DNA of 62,916 nucleotides from Hyphomicrobium sp. (GCA_025458125.1 JALOTA010000018.1:1-62916), one strand, 5' to 3'; shown: positions 20,474 through 30,992, numbered from the stretch's first letter. Notes: generated from the sequence alone by a model not told the origin. Made by a program: numbers and translations.

Positions 20474-21511
20474 ATGGCCAAGGCGGTCTATCCCCTCGAC
20501 ACCCCGTCCCCGCTCTCATGCCCGCCGCCCAGCGAAGGTTCAGATGCTTTTGTGACGACATCCGGACGGACGCACCCTGTCGCTTTCCTGTCCTCCCGGA
20601 TGCCCCCGCGCCGGAGCAGCACCCTCACAACAGCTGCTCCGGCGCCCCCCGCCTCTTCTTTAGAAGCCCTCGCACAGCTGCGACGGCGCATCCTTGCCAT
20701 AGAGCGGCCCAAGCTCGAGGTCCGCCTCGATCCTGACGAAGAGCCTGGGGCTTGTGGCCGTCCGGAGCGGCGCGGCTCAGACACCGAGCCGGCGGCCTGG
20801 TCGCTCGGCGCCCCGGAAGCGGATGCGCTCATCGGGGCCGGCGGGCTCGACAGCGAGGCCTGCCACGAGATCAAACCGGGGTCGGGAACGGCTTCGTCCC
20901 ACGCGGCGTCCCTTGCTTTCACGCTGGCGCTGGCACGGCGGCGCCTCGATCAGGTGGCGTGCGGCAGCCGCAGCAGCCTGCCCCGCATCCTGTGGTGCGC
21001 ATCACCGCGCGCGGTCCGGGACATGGGCAGCCTTTATCCGCCGGGTCTCTCCCGCTTCGGCCTCAAGGCGTCGTCGTTCCTTTTTATCGAAGCGCGACGC
21101 GATAACGATGTGCTGTGGGCCCTGGAGGAGGCCCTGCGTTCGGGCAGCCTTGCGTTGGCCATCGGTGCAACACCCTCGATCGGCCTGACGCCGGCGCGGC
21201 GTCTCAGCCTTGCAGCCAGCGAGGGAGCCACGCCGCTTCTTTTTCTCACCTCCGCCCGCGCGCCGTCGAGTGCGGCCACCTCAACCCGCTGGCGGATCGA
21301 TCCGGCTACGAGTTCCGTCCACCCGTTCGATCCTCGTGCCCCAGGAGCGCCGCGGCTTGCCGTGCGACTGGAACGCTGCCGCTCGGCGCCACCTGCCATG
21401 CAGGCCGGTCTGACTTTGGAATGGTCCGATGAAGCGTATCGTTTCCGTCTGGCTGCCGCATTGGCCGATCGAAAGGCTGAAACGGCACCAGACCGGCGCC
21501 GTACCGGATGA
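20474..21511 (+). CDS. imuA: Mutasome accessory protein ImuA
   Basis: About 345 residues, the RecA/SulA-related first gene of the SOS mutagenesis cassette. The core LEALAQLRRRILAIERP and later RILWCASPRAVRDMGSLYPPGL and WALEEALRSGSLALAIG fit ImuA of Rhizobiales; the helical RecA-like fold lacks a convincing Walker A. ImuA is thought to recruit ImuB and the polymerase to damaged DNA. I chose the ATG at 20474, preceded by GAGAG; an ATG at 20420 is in frame but lacks a ribosome-binding site. The end overlaps imuB by 83 bases. Confidence 0.85.
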   Translation: MAKAVYPLDTPSPLSCPPPSEGSDAFVTTSGRTHPVAFLSSRMPPRRSSTLTTAAPAPPASSLEALAQLRRRILAIERPKLEVRLDPDEEPGACGRPERRGSDTEPAAWSLGAPEADALIGAGGLDSEACHEIKPGSGTASSHAASLAFTLALARRRLDQVACGSRSSLPRILWCASPRAVRDMGSLYPPGLSRFGLKASSFLFIEARRDNDVLWALEEALRSGSLALAIGATPSIGLTPARRLSLAASEGATPLLFLTSARAPSSAATSTRWRIDPATSSVHPFDPRAPGAPRLAVRLERCRSAPPAMQAGLTLEWSDEAYRFRLAAALADRKAETAPDRRRTG

Positions 21512-23090
21512 CAAGCCGTTCGCACTCGTGGACGGCGGCGCGCACGGCATCCGCATCACGGCCGTCAACAGCCGGGCGGCGCGAGAGGGCTTGCGAGCGG
21601 GGCTGAGCCTCGCGGATGCGCGGGCGGCGGTGCCGATCCTCGTGTCCCATCCGGCCGATACGGAACGTGACAGGCGTGCGCTCGAACGTCTGGCTCTCTG
21701 GCTCGGCCGCTTTGGGCCACAGCGCAACATCGAAGGCGCAGATGGCGTGTGGATCGACACGACGGGTGTTGCCCATCTTTTCGGGAGCGAAGCGGCACTG
21801 CTGGAGGATCTCGTGCAGCGGCTGTCGGCCTTCGGCATCACGGCGCGTGCGGGCATCGCGGGAACACCGGGAGCGTCCTATGCCCTGGCGCGCTTTGCCA
21901 CGCTGAGGCGCCGGACCATCCTTGCGCCACCGGGAGAGGACGCAACCCTGGCGGCGCTGTCGGCTCTGCCCGTCGATGCGCTCCGGCTTTCGCCCGACAC
22001 GGTGGTTCTCTTGCGGCGTCTCGGACTTGCGCGCATCGGGCAACTGGCGGAACTGCCGCGCTCCAGCCTGGAACGGCGCTTCCAGTCGGAAGCATCCTCG
22101 CGCAGCCGGGCCGGACAGGCCAGAGCGAAGGCTTTGGCGGACGCGGTTCTCGTAAGGCTCGATCAGGCATTGGGCCGCACGGAGGAACCGCGCGCGGGGC
22201 TCGGCGAGCCACCGGTCCTGTCGCAACGGCGCTCGTGGGGGGAACCCCTCGCCTCCTCGGAGGCCCTTGTCCTGGAAATCCGCGGACTGGCGGAGGATCT
22301 GTCGCGCTCTTTGAAAGCGGCAGGACTGGGAGCGCGCCGGATCGCGCTGACGCTTTATCGCGCCGACGGCACGGTGGCGCACGCGGACGCCGGGCTCGCG
22401 CGGGCGAGCGCGGATGCGGACCATTTCATGCGGCTTCTCGACGAGAAGATCGCCGCGATCGATGCCGGCTTTGGCATCGATGTGGCGGCACTCGATGCGG
22501 TTCTGGTGCAATCGCTCGATCCCGAACAGACCACACTCGGACGGAGTGGCGGCGCACCGGAGCAGGCGGTCGCGGCCCTCGTCGACCGGCTTGCCAATCG
22601 CCTCGGCGCAAAAAATGTGTTTCGTCTGGCGCCGCGCGCGAGCCACGTTCCGGAACGGGCGGCTGTGCGCATGGCTCCGCTCGCGCCGTTCGCAGAGCCG
22701 GGCCCTTGTTTCGCTCAGATACCGGGTGAGCGGCCCTTCCTGCTCCTGTCGCCACCTGAACTCATCGCCGTCATGGCCGAGGTTCCGGACGGACCGCCCC
22801 TTCGCTTCACGTGGCGGCGGGCTGTCTATGCCGTAACGAAAGCAGCGGGGCCGGAACGCATCGCACCGGAGTGGTGGCGGCATCTGCCGAACCGGGATGC
22901 GCAGACCGAACCGCCGGAAGACGACGGGACCGGAGGCGAGATCGTCGACTTCTCCCAGCGCGAGAGGACGCGCGATTATTACGTGGCAGAGACGGGAGAC
23001 GGAGCGCGCTTCTGGATGTTCCGCGAAGGTTTTTACGGCGCAGCAGACACGGCGGGCGCGCCGCGCTGGTTCCTGCACGGGCTGTTCTGA
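21429..23090 (+). CDS. imuB: Y-family polymerase-like protein ImuB
   Basis: 553 residues. It is related to DNA polymerase IV but catalytically inactive in characterised relatives, and serves as the hub that binds the beta clamp and the error-prone polymerase. The start [17 protein letters not shown] is the family N-terminus: the catalytic aspartate of true Y-family enzymes is replaced in VWLPHWP, as is usual for ImuB. The 'palm' part [17 protein letters not shown] and helix-hairpin region follow. It overlaps imuA and is followed by dnaE2 after 13 bases. Confidence 0.92.
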   Translation: MKRIVSVWLPHWPIERLKRHQTGAVPDDKPFALVDGGAHGIRITAVNSRAAREGLRAGLSLADARAAVPILVSHPADTERDRRALERLALWLGRFGPQRNIEGADGVWIDTTGVAHLFGSEAALLEDLVQRLSAFGITARAGIAGTPGASYALARFATLRRRTILAPPGEDATLAALSALPVDALRLSPDTVVLLRRLGLARIGQLAELPRSSLERRFQSEASSRSRAGQARAKALADAVLVRLDQALGRTEEPRAGLGEPPVLSQRRSWGEPLASSEALVLEIRGLAEDLSRSLKAAGLGARRIALTLYRADGTVAHADAGLARASADADHFMRLLDEKIAAIDAGFGIDVAALDAVLVQSLDPEQTTLGRSGGAPEQAVAALVDRLANRLGAKNVFRLAPRASHVPERAAVRMAPLAPFAEPGPCFAQIPGERPFLLLSPPELIAVMAEVPDGPPLRFTWRRAVYAVTKAAGPERIAPEWWRHLPNRDAQTEPPEDDGTGGEIVDFSQRERTRDYYVAETGDGARFWMFREGFYGAADTAGAPRWFLHGLF

Positions 23091-23103
23091 GGAAAGCCCG
23101 GCG

Positions 23104-26100
23104 ATGCGTTACGCGGAACTCGACGTCACCAGCAACTTTTCCTTCCTTCGCGGGGCCTCGCATGCGGACGAACTCGTCGCCCAGGCGAAGGCGTCGGGGC
23201 TGGAGGCGATCGCGGTGACGGATCGCAACACGCTGGCGGGCATCGTGCGCGCGCATACGGCGGCGAAGGCGGTCGGCCTGCGCTTCATTCCCGGAGCCAG
23301 CGACGCTCCGGGCTTTCTGTGCCTTCCGACGGACCGCGCGGCCTACGGCCGGCTCTCGCGGCTGCTCTCGCTTGGCCAGGCGCGTGCGCCGAAGGGGCAA
23401 TGTCTCCTCGAGCTTGCCGACATGGTTGCGCTCTCGGAGGGCAATATCTTCATCGCCGTTCCGCCAGATCGGCTCGACGACACGTTCGAGGCCGAATTGC
23501 AGCGCGTGCGCGGCGTGCTTCCCGCCAGACTTTATCTGGCAGCTTCGCATACCTATCGCGGCGGCGATCGTGCGCGGATCGGCCGGCTTGCGGCGATAGC
23601 GCGTTCTGCCGGCACTCCGCTCGTTGCAACCAATGCCGTGCTTTATCACGCACCACACCGGCGTGCACTTCAGGATGTGCTCACCTGCGTGCGCGAACAT
23701 ACGACCATTCACGACGCGGGCTATCTTCTGGCGGCCAATGCAGAGCGGCACATCAAGAAGCCGGAAGAGATGGCACGGCTGTTTCGCGGATACGAGGACG
23801 CGGTGGCGCGCACCATCGAGATCATGGACGCCTGCCGGTTTTCTCTCGACGAACTGGTCTACGAATATCCCGATGAACCCGTGCCGCCCGGAACGACGCC
23901 GCAGGCGCACCTGGAAGCGCTCACCTGGGAAGGCGCCGCGTGGCGCTTTCCGGACGGGCTTACCGAGAAGATCCGCGCGACGATCGCGCGCGAACTGCAA
24001 CTCGTCGCCGACCTGGGATACGCACCTTATTTTCTCACAGTCCACGATATCGTGTCGTTCGCGCGGTCGCGGGGAATTCTCTGTCAGGGGCGCGGATCGG
24101 CAGCGAACTCCGTCGTCTGCTATTGCCTCGGCATCACGGCCGTGAACCCGGCGGAGATCGATCTCCTGTTCGAACGGTTCGTAAGCCATGCGCGCAAGGA
24201 ACCGCCGGACATCGACGTGGACTTCGAGCACGACCGCCGCGAGGAGGTCATCCAATACATCTACGCCCGTTACGGCCGCGACCGCGCAGGTCTCGCCGCC
24301 ACGGTCATTTCGTATCGCGCGCGTTCCGCCGTGCGCGACGTCGGCAAGGCGATGGGGCTTTCGGAAGATACGGTCTCGGCGCTCGCCGGAATGGTCTGGG
24401 GCACGCGCTCGGGCGGCGTCCTGGGCGAAACGCGTGTGCGCGAAGCCGGGCTCGACCCGGATGATCCGCTGCTCGCCACCGTGCTGGAGTTGACCGAGGA
24501 CCTGATCGGATTCCCCCGGCACCTCTCACAGCACGTCGGCGGCTTCGTGCTGACGCGGGGGCCGCTCGTGGACATGGTTCCGATCGGCAATGCGGCGATG
24601 GACGACCGCACGTTCATCGAATGGGACAAGGACGACATTGCCGCGCTCGGCCTTTTGAAAGTCGATATCCTGGCGCTCGGCATGCTGTCTTGCATCCGGC
24701 GCGCGTTCGAACTCTTGAAGGCCCATCACGGGCTCGACATCAATCTGGCGAAAGTTCCGCGCGAAGATCCCCGAACGTACGAGATGCTCTGCCGGGCCGA
24801 CTCCATCGGCGTCTTCCAGGTGGAGAGCCGTGCGCAGATGAACATGCTGCCGCGCCTGAAGCCGCGCTGCTTCTACGACCTCGTCATCGAGGTTGCGATC
24901 GTCAGGCCCGGGCCGATTCAGGGCGATATGGTGCATCCCTATCTCAGGCGCCGCTCGGGGCTGGAACCTGAAACCTATCCTTCGCCGTCTCCCGAACATG
25001 GACCGGCCGACGAACTGAAGCAGATTCTCGGCAAGACGAAGGGCGTGCCTCTGTTCCAGGAACAGGCGATGCGGATCGCAATGGAGGCGGCAAAATTTTC
25101 CGATCAAGAGGTGAACGATCTGCGCAAGGCCATGGCGACTTTCCGGCGGCGCGGCACGATCGGGCTTCTGGAAGAGAAGATGGTGGAGCGGATGACCGCG
25201 CGCGGATACGACCGCGAATTCGCGCAGCGCTGTTTCAACCAGATCAAGGGCTTCGGCGAATACGGCTTTCCCGAGAGCCATGCGGCGAGCTTTGCGCATC
25301 TGGTGTACGTCTCATCCTGGCTCAAATGCCATTATCCGGCGGCGTTCGCATGTGCGCTGCTCAACTCGCAACCCATGGGCTTTTATGCGCCGGCGCAGAT
25401 CGTGCGGGACGCTCGCGAGCACGGCGTGGAGGCGCGCGAAGCCGATATCAACTTCAGCGCGCGGGATTCGACGCTGGAAAACTGCGAGGAGAGCGGCCCG
25501 GCGCTCCGGCTAGGGCTGCGCCAGATCGACGGCCTGCAGGAAGATCAGATGCAGCGGCTGACGGCTTTGGGAAGTCACCGCGCTAGCCAATGCTCCACCG
25601 CTGCCGCTCTTTTCATGGAATGAGACGCGGGAAACCGGCAGCGATCCGGAGGTGGCGTTGCCGCAAATGCCGCTCTCGGAGCATGTGGTGAACGACTACC
25701 AGACGCTGCGGCTCTCATTGAAAGCACACCCGATGAGTTTCCTGCGCGACCGGCTGCGCAAGGAACGGGTTTCGACATGCCAGGATCTGCGCAAATTGCG
25801 CGATGGACAATTCGTGAAAGTCGCAGGCGTCATTCTGGTGCGGCAACGGCCAGGATCGGCCAAGGGAGTCGTGTTCATGACGCTCGAAGACGAAACGGGC
25901 GTGGCCAATTCGGTCGTGTGGCCGAAGATGCTGGAGAAGTATCGCAAGACCGTCATGCAGGCGCGGCTGATACTCGTTTCCGGCCGCATCCAGCGGCACG
26001 AGAGCATCATCCATGTGGTGGCGACGGCACTGGAGGATCGCAGCGACTGGCTGCGCCTTCTCTCGGAATGGAACAGCGACATGCCGATCCCGCTCGCCAA

Positions 26101-26251
26101 TGCCGACGAGGTGAAAAGCCCGGGGCCCGATCCCCAGACGGCCAACGCAACCGGGCATCCGCGATGGTCGCGCGGCGGTGCCACCGCACGGCCAAGACCG
26201 ATGCACCCGCGGCATGAGCGCGTTATCCCCAAATCACGGGACTTCCATTGA
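23104..26251 (+). pseudogene. dnaE2: Error-prone DNA polymerase DnaE2, internal deletion and frameshift
   Basis: C-family polymerase for translesion synthesis in the ImuA-ImuB-DnaE2 mutasome. The first frame (23104-25623) has the PHP domain ([22 protein letters not shown]), the catalytic [11 protein letters not shown] motif and the palm and finger region to [21 protein letters not shown]. There it runs into a non-family tail and a stop. The family sequence resumes in another frame (from about 25575: [21 protein letters not shown]) and continues to the normal C-terminus RVIPKSRDFH at 26251, including the OB-fold. Compared with the family, about 50 residues around the helix-hairpin-helix region are absent at the switch. 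The PHP domain also seems to lack about four residues near [11 protein letters not shown]. Read as a lesion or an assembly gap. Confidence 0.85.
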
Positions 26252-26470
26252 AAGATATGGAGGTTTTTTCCGACGACCGAAGACGCCCTGTCACCCAAGC
26301 GCAACGCCCCGGCGAGGATCGCGCAAACCGGGAAGCTCTTTCGCCACAGCGCGGCAGGTTCCTGCTAGCGTCCAGCGCCGATCGACACTTGAGGCTGCGT
26401 CCGCAAACGGCGCGACGCCCTCGTGCGGTGTGATCTCGCGAGTCTCGCAAGTTGTTCTGGAGAAGTGTCC

Positions 26471-26992
26471 ATGTCGAAATTCCGCGCCATTGTTTCCGCG
26501 CTCACGCTGTCCACCGTCGCCCTGGGCGGCACGGCCACCATCGCCACCGTCGCCCTGGGCGGCACGGCCACCATCGCCGCCGCCAAGGACCCCGAAGTGA
26601 TCATCAAGATCACGCGCGTGCGCGCGCTCGATCAGCCCGACGCGTTCTCCAAGGGTGATTTCTACGCCAAGGCAACGATCAATGGCGAGACGATCGCCAC
26701 CAAGCCGGTGAAGCAGGAGACGTCGATCACGCCCGATTGGGTGATCAGCAAGAAGGTGAAGCCCGGCACGGTCAACGTGAAACTCGCCGTCTTCGACAAG
26801 GATGTGAGCGTCGACGATCCGATCGACATCAACCGGATCGACAACAAGCGCGACATCGACTTTACGGTGAACACGAAGACCTGCAAGATCGAAGGCTTCT
26901 CATCGACCTATAAGTGCGGCGCAAAGATCACGCGCGCGGGCAAGGAAAAGAAGGGCGCTGAAATCACCTTCATCGTGATGGTGAAGAAGTAA
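26471..26992 (+). CDS. Exported small protein with C2-like beta sandwich, unknown function
   Basis: 173 residues. A signal peptide is followed by an acidic/basic beta-rich domain (VIIKITRVRALDQPDAFSKG, then KLAVFDKDVSVDDPIDINR), which resembles C2-type Ca-binding sandwiches in its Asp clusters, although I cannot name a family. Two Cys (KTCKIEG, YKCGAK) could form a disulfide. The signal peptide has a perfect 33-base tandem duplication. GGAGAAG lies before the ATG. It stands alone, with a good terminator after it. Confidence 0.65.
   Translation: MSKFRAIVSALTLSTVALGGTATIATVALGGTATIAAAKDPEVIIKITRVRALDQPDAFSKGDFYAKATINGETIATKPVKQETSITPDWVISKKVKPGTVNVKLAVFDKDVSVDDPIDINRIDNKRDIDFTVNTKTCKIEGFSSTYKCGAKITRAGKEKKGAEITFIVMVKK
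26513..26578 (+). repeat. Perfect 33-bp tandem duplication in a signal peptide
   Basis: Bases 26513-26545 and 26546-26578 are identical and encode TVALGGTATIA twice within the hydrophobic part of the signal peptide. The repeat is in frame and lengthens the core by 11 residues. Confidence 0.9.
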
Positions 26993-27019
26993 AGCGGCAT
27001 CGCTGCAGGTGCTGACGAG

Positions 27020-27053
27020 GCGGGCCCTCCTCACGGAGGGTCCGCTTTTTTTT
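27020..27053 (+). terminator. Intrinsic terminator
   Basis: An 11-base-pair stem (27020-27030 with 27035-27045, one G-T pair), loop TCAC, then eight T. It lies 28 bases past the stop of the C2-like gene. Confidence 0.85.
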
Positions 27054-27109
27054 CTTGCCATGCATGAGCCGGGATTGCGGCGGGCGGACTTTCCGGGCAA
27101 CCAAAGTCC

Positions 27110-28894
27110 ATGACCGAGCTCTTATTCCTTCCGTCCCTGAGGCGATGGCTGCCGAAGCGGATCTCGCCGGTACTCCTCGCTTGTCTCGCGTTGCCGGCGC
27201 CTTCTTTCGCGCAACGACAGCTCTTCGAGCCCGAAGCCGCGACCGCCCGTGTGGAAGGTTCGCTCCAGCGCGCCAGGAACTTCATGATCTCGACATCCAG
27301 CCGGCCCGCTTCGGAAGCGGGACAGGCAATGTTGCGCGCCGGCGGATCGGCGGTCGACGCAGCCATTGCCGCGCAACTCGTACTCGGGCTGGTCGAACCG
27401 CAGTCGTCGGGCCTGGGCGGTGGCGCCTTTCTCCTGCATTGGGATCAAACATCAGGACGACTCATCTCCTATGACGGCCGCGAGACGGCGCCCGCCGCCG
27501 CACAGCCGGACCGCTTCCTGAAAGACGGCAAGCCCATTTCGTTTGAAACGGCCGTGCGATCGGGGCTCAGCATCGGCACGCCGGGCCTCGTGAAGCTGCT
27601 CAAGTCTGCGCACGACAAACACGGCAAGCTGCCGTGGTCACAGCTATTCGAACCGGCCATCCGTCTTGCGGAAGACGGGTTCACGGTCACCCAGCGCTTG
27701 CATCTGCTGCTTCGGCTCACCGGCATCGAGGCCTTCGACGCGACGGCCCGCGCCTTCTTCTTCGATGCAAGCGGAGCACCGCTCGCTGCCGGTTCCAAGG
27801 TCCGAAATCCGGCGTATGCCTCAAGCCTCAGAGCCATCTCGCAGCAGGGACCGGACGCGTTCTACTCGGGCGCACTTGCCGACACGATACTCCGCGCCGC
27901 TGCCGGCGCACCGCATTATGCCAGCGACCTCACGGCGGCCGATCTTGCCGCCTACAGGATCGAGGAACGCGAACCGGTCTGCGTTCGCTATCGCATCTAC
28001 AGGGTGTGTGGAATGGGGCCGCCCTCCTCGGGTGGCATCGCCATTGCGCAGATCCTACAGTTGATCGAGCCGTTCGATCTCGGCCCGGCCGAGGGTGGAC
28101 GTCCGCCAGCAGCCGACGTGCATCTTGTCGTCGAGGCTCAGAAGCTCGCCTACGCGGATCGTGGACGCTATGTCGCCGATCCCGCCTTCGTCGCGATTCC
28201 GCAGGGTCTCATCGATCCTGCCTACCTCGCGGAGCGGCGGAAGTTGATCGACCCGACCCATGCCATGCCTTCCCCGCCGCCGGGATTGCCTCCGGGTATC
28301 GAGAAGCGCGCCCACGGCGCGGATGCCACGTTGGAGACCACCGGCACCAGCCATATTTCGGTGATCGATGCCGCCGGCAACGCGGTCGCCATGACCACGA
28401 CGATCGAGGGCGTTTTCGGGTCCGGCGTGATGGCGGGCGGATTTCTGCTCAACAATGAACTGACCGACTTCTCGTTTCTGCCGGTGGACCGCGACAGGCA
28501 GGCGATCGCCAATCGCGTCGAGGGCGGCAAGCGCCCGCGCAGCACGATGTCGCCGACGATCGTATTCGATGCGAAGGGCGGGCTGCATGCGGCTCTTGGT
28601 TCGCCGGGAGGGGGACGCATCATCATGTTCGTGAGCAAGGCGCTGGTCAGTCTGCTCGACTGGAAGCTCGACGCCTACCAGGCCGCTCAGTCCATGAACT
28701 TTGGCAGCATGGGTTCTGGCGCCTCCCTCGAACCGGACTGGCAGACGGTCGTGCTCGGCTTGCAACTGCGCGCGCTCGGTCATAGCGTCGACGCCGATCT
28801 CATGAATTCGGGTTTGAACATCATCACCGTCCGCAACGGCGTCCTCGAAGGAGCCAGTGATCCGCGTCGCGAAGGCGCGGCCCTGGGAGACTGA
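27110..28894 (+). CDS. ggt: Gamma-glutamyltransferase
   Basis: 594-residue periplasmic N-terminal-nucleophile hydrolase that cleaves or transfers the gamma-glutamyl group of glutathione. It has a signal peptide (to PSFA) and the large-subunit start (MISTSSRPASEAGQAMLRAG). The autoprocessing and catalytic threonine is in TLETTGTSHISVIDAAGNA, with the small-subunit motifs TTIEGVFGSGVMAGGFLLN and PRSTMSPTIVFD. Length and motifs are complete. It is followed after four bases by an FAD oxidase, so they are probably co-transcribed. Confidence 0.92.
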   Translation: MTELLFLPSLRRWLPKRISPVLLACLALPAPSFAQRQLFEPEAATARVEGSLQRARNFMISTSSRPASEAGQAMLRAGGSAVDAAIAAQLVLGLVEPQSSGLGGGAFLLHWDQTSGRLISYDGRETAPAAAQPDRFLKDGKPISFETAVRSGLSIGTPGLVKLLKSAHDKHGKLPWSQLFEPAIRLAEDGFTVTQRLHLLLRLTGIEAFDATARAFFFDASGAPLAAGSKVRNPAYASSLRAISQQGPDAFYSGALADTILRAAAGAPHYASDLTAADLAAYRIEEREPVCVRYRIYRVCGMGPPSSGGIAIAQILQLIEPFDLGPAEGGRPPAADVHLVVEAQKLAYADRGRYVADPAFVAIPQGLIDPAYLAERRKLIDPTHAMPSPPPGLPPGIEKRAHGADATLETTGTSHISVIDAAGNAVAMTTTIEGVFGSGVMAGGFLLNNELTDFSFLPVDRDRQAIANRVEGGKRPRSTMSPTIVFDAKGGLHAALGSPGGGRIIMFVSKALVSLLDWKLDAYQAAQSMNFGSMGSGASLEPDWQTVVLGLQLRALGHSVDADLMNSGLNIITVRNGVLEGASDPRREGAALGD

Positions 28895-28898
28895 TCAA

Positions 28899-29894
28899 AT
28901 GGCGCGAAGGCGAGTCACCGTCGCGGGTGCTGGCATCATCGGATTGTGGCAGGCGCTTACGCTTGCCCGGCGCGGTTTCGGCGTCATGCTCGTCGACCGC
29001 GAAGTCGACCCTCTTCAGCACTGCGCCAGCCGTCATGCGGGAGCCATGCTCGCGCCCTGGGTTGAAGCGGAATCCGCCCCCGCCCTCGTCCGCGATCTGG
29101 GAATAGAGGGGCTCGGTCTGTGGCGCGAGACCTATCCGGGCGTCGTGAACAATGGCAGTCTCGTGGTCGCGGTGGCACGCGACCAGCCCGACCTTATCCG
29201 TTTCGCCAAGCACACCGAGGCCCACGACACGCTGGATCGCAACGGACTTGCCGCGCTGGAGCCCGATCTCGCCGGCCGGTTCTCGACAGCGTTGTATTTC
29301 CAGAACGAGGCGCACGTCGCTACACCGCACGCGCTTGCCTTCCTGATGGAAAGCTGCCGCGATGCAGGCGTCGACCTGCATTTCGGGCGGGCCGTGGAAG
29401 AGAGCGACCGGGAGACGATCATCATCGATTGCCGGGGCCTTGGCGCGCGGCACCGGCTAGCGGATCTGCGCGGGGTCCGCGGCGAGCGGCTGCTCGTGCG
29501 AACGGCGGACGTTTCGTTCTCACGGCCGGTTCGCCTTCTGCATCCAAGACACCCGCTCTATGTCGTCCCCTGGGGCGAGAACCGCTATCTCGTCGGCGCG
29601 ACGATGATCGAAAGCGAAGATAGCGGGCCGGTTACCGTCCGTTCCGCGCTTGAACTGCTGGGCGCGGCCTATGCCCTGCACCCCGCATTCGGCGAAGCGC
29701 AAGTCCTGGAGATGAGCGCGGGGGTGCGACCGGCCTTTCCCGACAACATCCCGCGTGCGCGCATCGTGGATGGTGGCCGAAGCATCATGGTGAACGGCGC
29801 CTACCGGCATGGGTTCCTGCTGGCGCCGGTTCTGGCCCGGGCTGTGGTGGATCATTTGGAGTCCGGCGCGGTGCATCCGCTTCTCCAGACGTGA
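28899..29894 (+). CDS. FAD-dependent oxidoreductase, glycine oxidase (ThiO)-like
   Basis: 331 residues of the DAO family: N-terminal dinucleotide fold VTVAGAGIIGLWQALTLA, then SRHAGAMLAPWVEAE, which is typical of ThiO-like enzymes, and the C-terminal FAD motif VNGAYRHGFLLAPVLA. Candidate substrates are glycine or other small amines; no thiamine gene is next to it to confirm ThiO. The GGGAGA site eight bases before the ATG and the four-base distance to ggt suggest one operon, so it may act on amino acids or peptides released by the transferase. Confidence 0.8.
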   Translation: MARRRVTVAGAGIIGLWQALTLARRGFGVMLVDREVDPLQHCASRHAGAMLAPWVEAESAPALVRDLGIEGLGLWRETYPGVVNNGSLVVAVARDQPDLIRFAKHTEAHDTLDRNGLAALEPDLAGRFSTALYFQNEAHVATPHALAFLMESCRDAGVDLHFGRAVEESDRETIIIDCRGLGARHRLADLRGVRGERLLVRTADVSFSRPVRLLHPRHPLYVVPWGENRYLVGATMIESEDSGPVTVRSALELLGAAYALHPAFGEAQVLEMSAGVRPAFPDNIPRARIVDGGRSIMVNGAYRHGFLLAPVLARAVVDHLESGAVHPLLQT

Positions 29895-29943
29895 GCGCGA
29901 TGCCCCATGGCGGCCGGCCGCACGGCCGCGTATGCTGCCTGCC

Positions 29944-30635
29944 ATGACAGGATCAGATTCCAATTCCGGCGATACCAGCACGACGTTCGGCTTCCGCAAC
30001 GTGCGGGAGGAAGATCGTCAAAGCCTCGTCAACGACGTCTTCTCCAAGGTCGCAGAGCGCTACGACCTGATGAACGACTGCTCGACGTTGCGGGCGGAAC
30101 GGGCGATATCGCCATTCGCGCCCTGGGGAAAGGCGGGCCCAACGTGACCGCGGTCATCTGCGACATCAATCCGGAAATGCTGGAAGTCGGACGCCGGCGC
30201 GTCGCGGACGCGGGCCTGTCCGAGCGCGTCTCGCTGATCGAGGGCAATGCGGAGGCGCTGCCCTTCGAGGACCGGTGCTTCGACGCTTACACAATATCCT
30301 TCGGCATCCGGAACGTGACACACATCGACAAGGCGCTTGCGGACGCTTACCGCGTCCTGAAAAGGGGTGGCCACTTCCTGTGCCTGGAGTTCTCGGAGGT
30401 CCAGGTTCCCGTTCTCGACCGGATCTACGATTTCCATTCGTTCGAGATCATACCCCGCCTTGGGCAACTGGCTGCGGGCGATGGCCAGCCTTATCAGTAT
30501 CTGGTGGAATCGATCCGCAAGTTTCCAAAGCAGGTTCGCTTTGCCGAGATGATCCGTGCGGCCGGGTTCCAGAACGTGACCTACCGGAACCTCACCGGCG
30601 GCATCGCGGCCATCCACAGCGGCTGGAAGATCTGA
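29944..30635 (+). pseudogene. ubiE: Ubiquinone methyltransferase UbiE with internal deletion and frameshift
   Basis: UbiE methylates the ring in ubiquinone (and menaquinone) synthesis. Frame one (29944-30080) gives the family N-terminus [21 protein letters not shown] and [13 protein letters not shown]. The methyltransferase motif [17 protein letters not shown] then begins in a different frame at 30081 and continues intact to the C-terminus ([13 protein letters not shown]). Between MND and LDVAGG the family normally has roughly 28 residues containing the conserved HRLWK-like stretch, which are missing. The product could not be made as written. An intact copy elsewhere, or an assembly gap, is likely because ubiquinone is needed for phototrophic growth. 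Confidence 0.85.
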
Positions 30636-30713
30636 CCCGCCGCCGGCAAAGCGGCTGGCGCACCCGCACGGAGGCCCCTATCTTCACCACCGGGTGAAAA
30701 GAGGAGGGCGGCC

Positions 30714-30992
30714 GTGGCGCGTACCATTCGTATCGGGACCTGGAGTTATGATCTGCCGGACTGGGCGCCGGCCAGAATGGCCATCGGCGTGCTGCTGATC
30801 CTTTTCGGCTTTCTCGGATTCCTGCCTGTCCTCGGCTTCTGGATGGTTCCCCTTGGGCTCGTCGTTTTGTCCTACGACATTCCGCGCGTGCGGCTTTGGC
30901 GGCAGAACATCAAGACATGGTGGCGCGGCGGCAAAAGCGAACCGCCGCCGGAACTACGCAAGAAAGACCAGGACGGCGGCCCCGAAGTCTGA
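30714..30992 (+). CDS. Small membrane protein
   Basis: 92 residues with two hydrophobic stretches (IGVLLILFGFLGFLPVLGFW and VPLGLVVLSYDIPRVRLW). A cytoplasmic basic tail follows with WWRGGKSEPPPELRKK. It resembles the small PGPGW-type transmembrane proteins of alphaproteobacteria, with no known function. GTG start; the GAGGAGGG site immediately upstream is strong. Confidence 0.65.
   Translation: MARTIRIGTWSYDLPDWAPARMAIGVLLILFGFLGFLPVLGFWMVPLGLVVLSYDIPRVRLWRQNIKTWWRGGKSEPPPELRKKDQDGGPEV

Noticed and set aside
21306-23078. A 590-residue open frame antisense to imuB
   Set aside because: Arg/Gly/Pro-rich composition of an out-of-frame reading; imuB on the other strand has clear family sequence.
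22807-24522. A 571-residue open frame antisense to dnaE2
   Set aside because: Opposite the conserved PHP and palm regions; no family features.
23104-26251. Programmed frameshifting in dnaE2
   Set aside because: Family residues are missing at the switch, so a simple ribosomal shift could not restore the protein.
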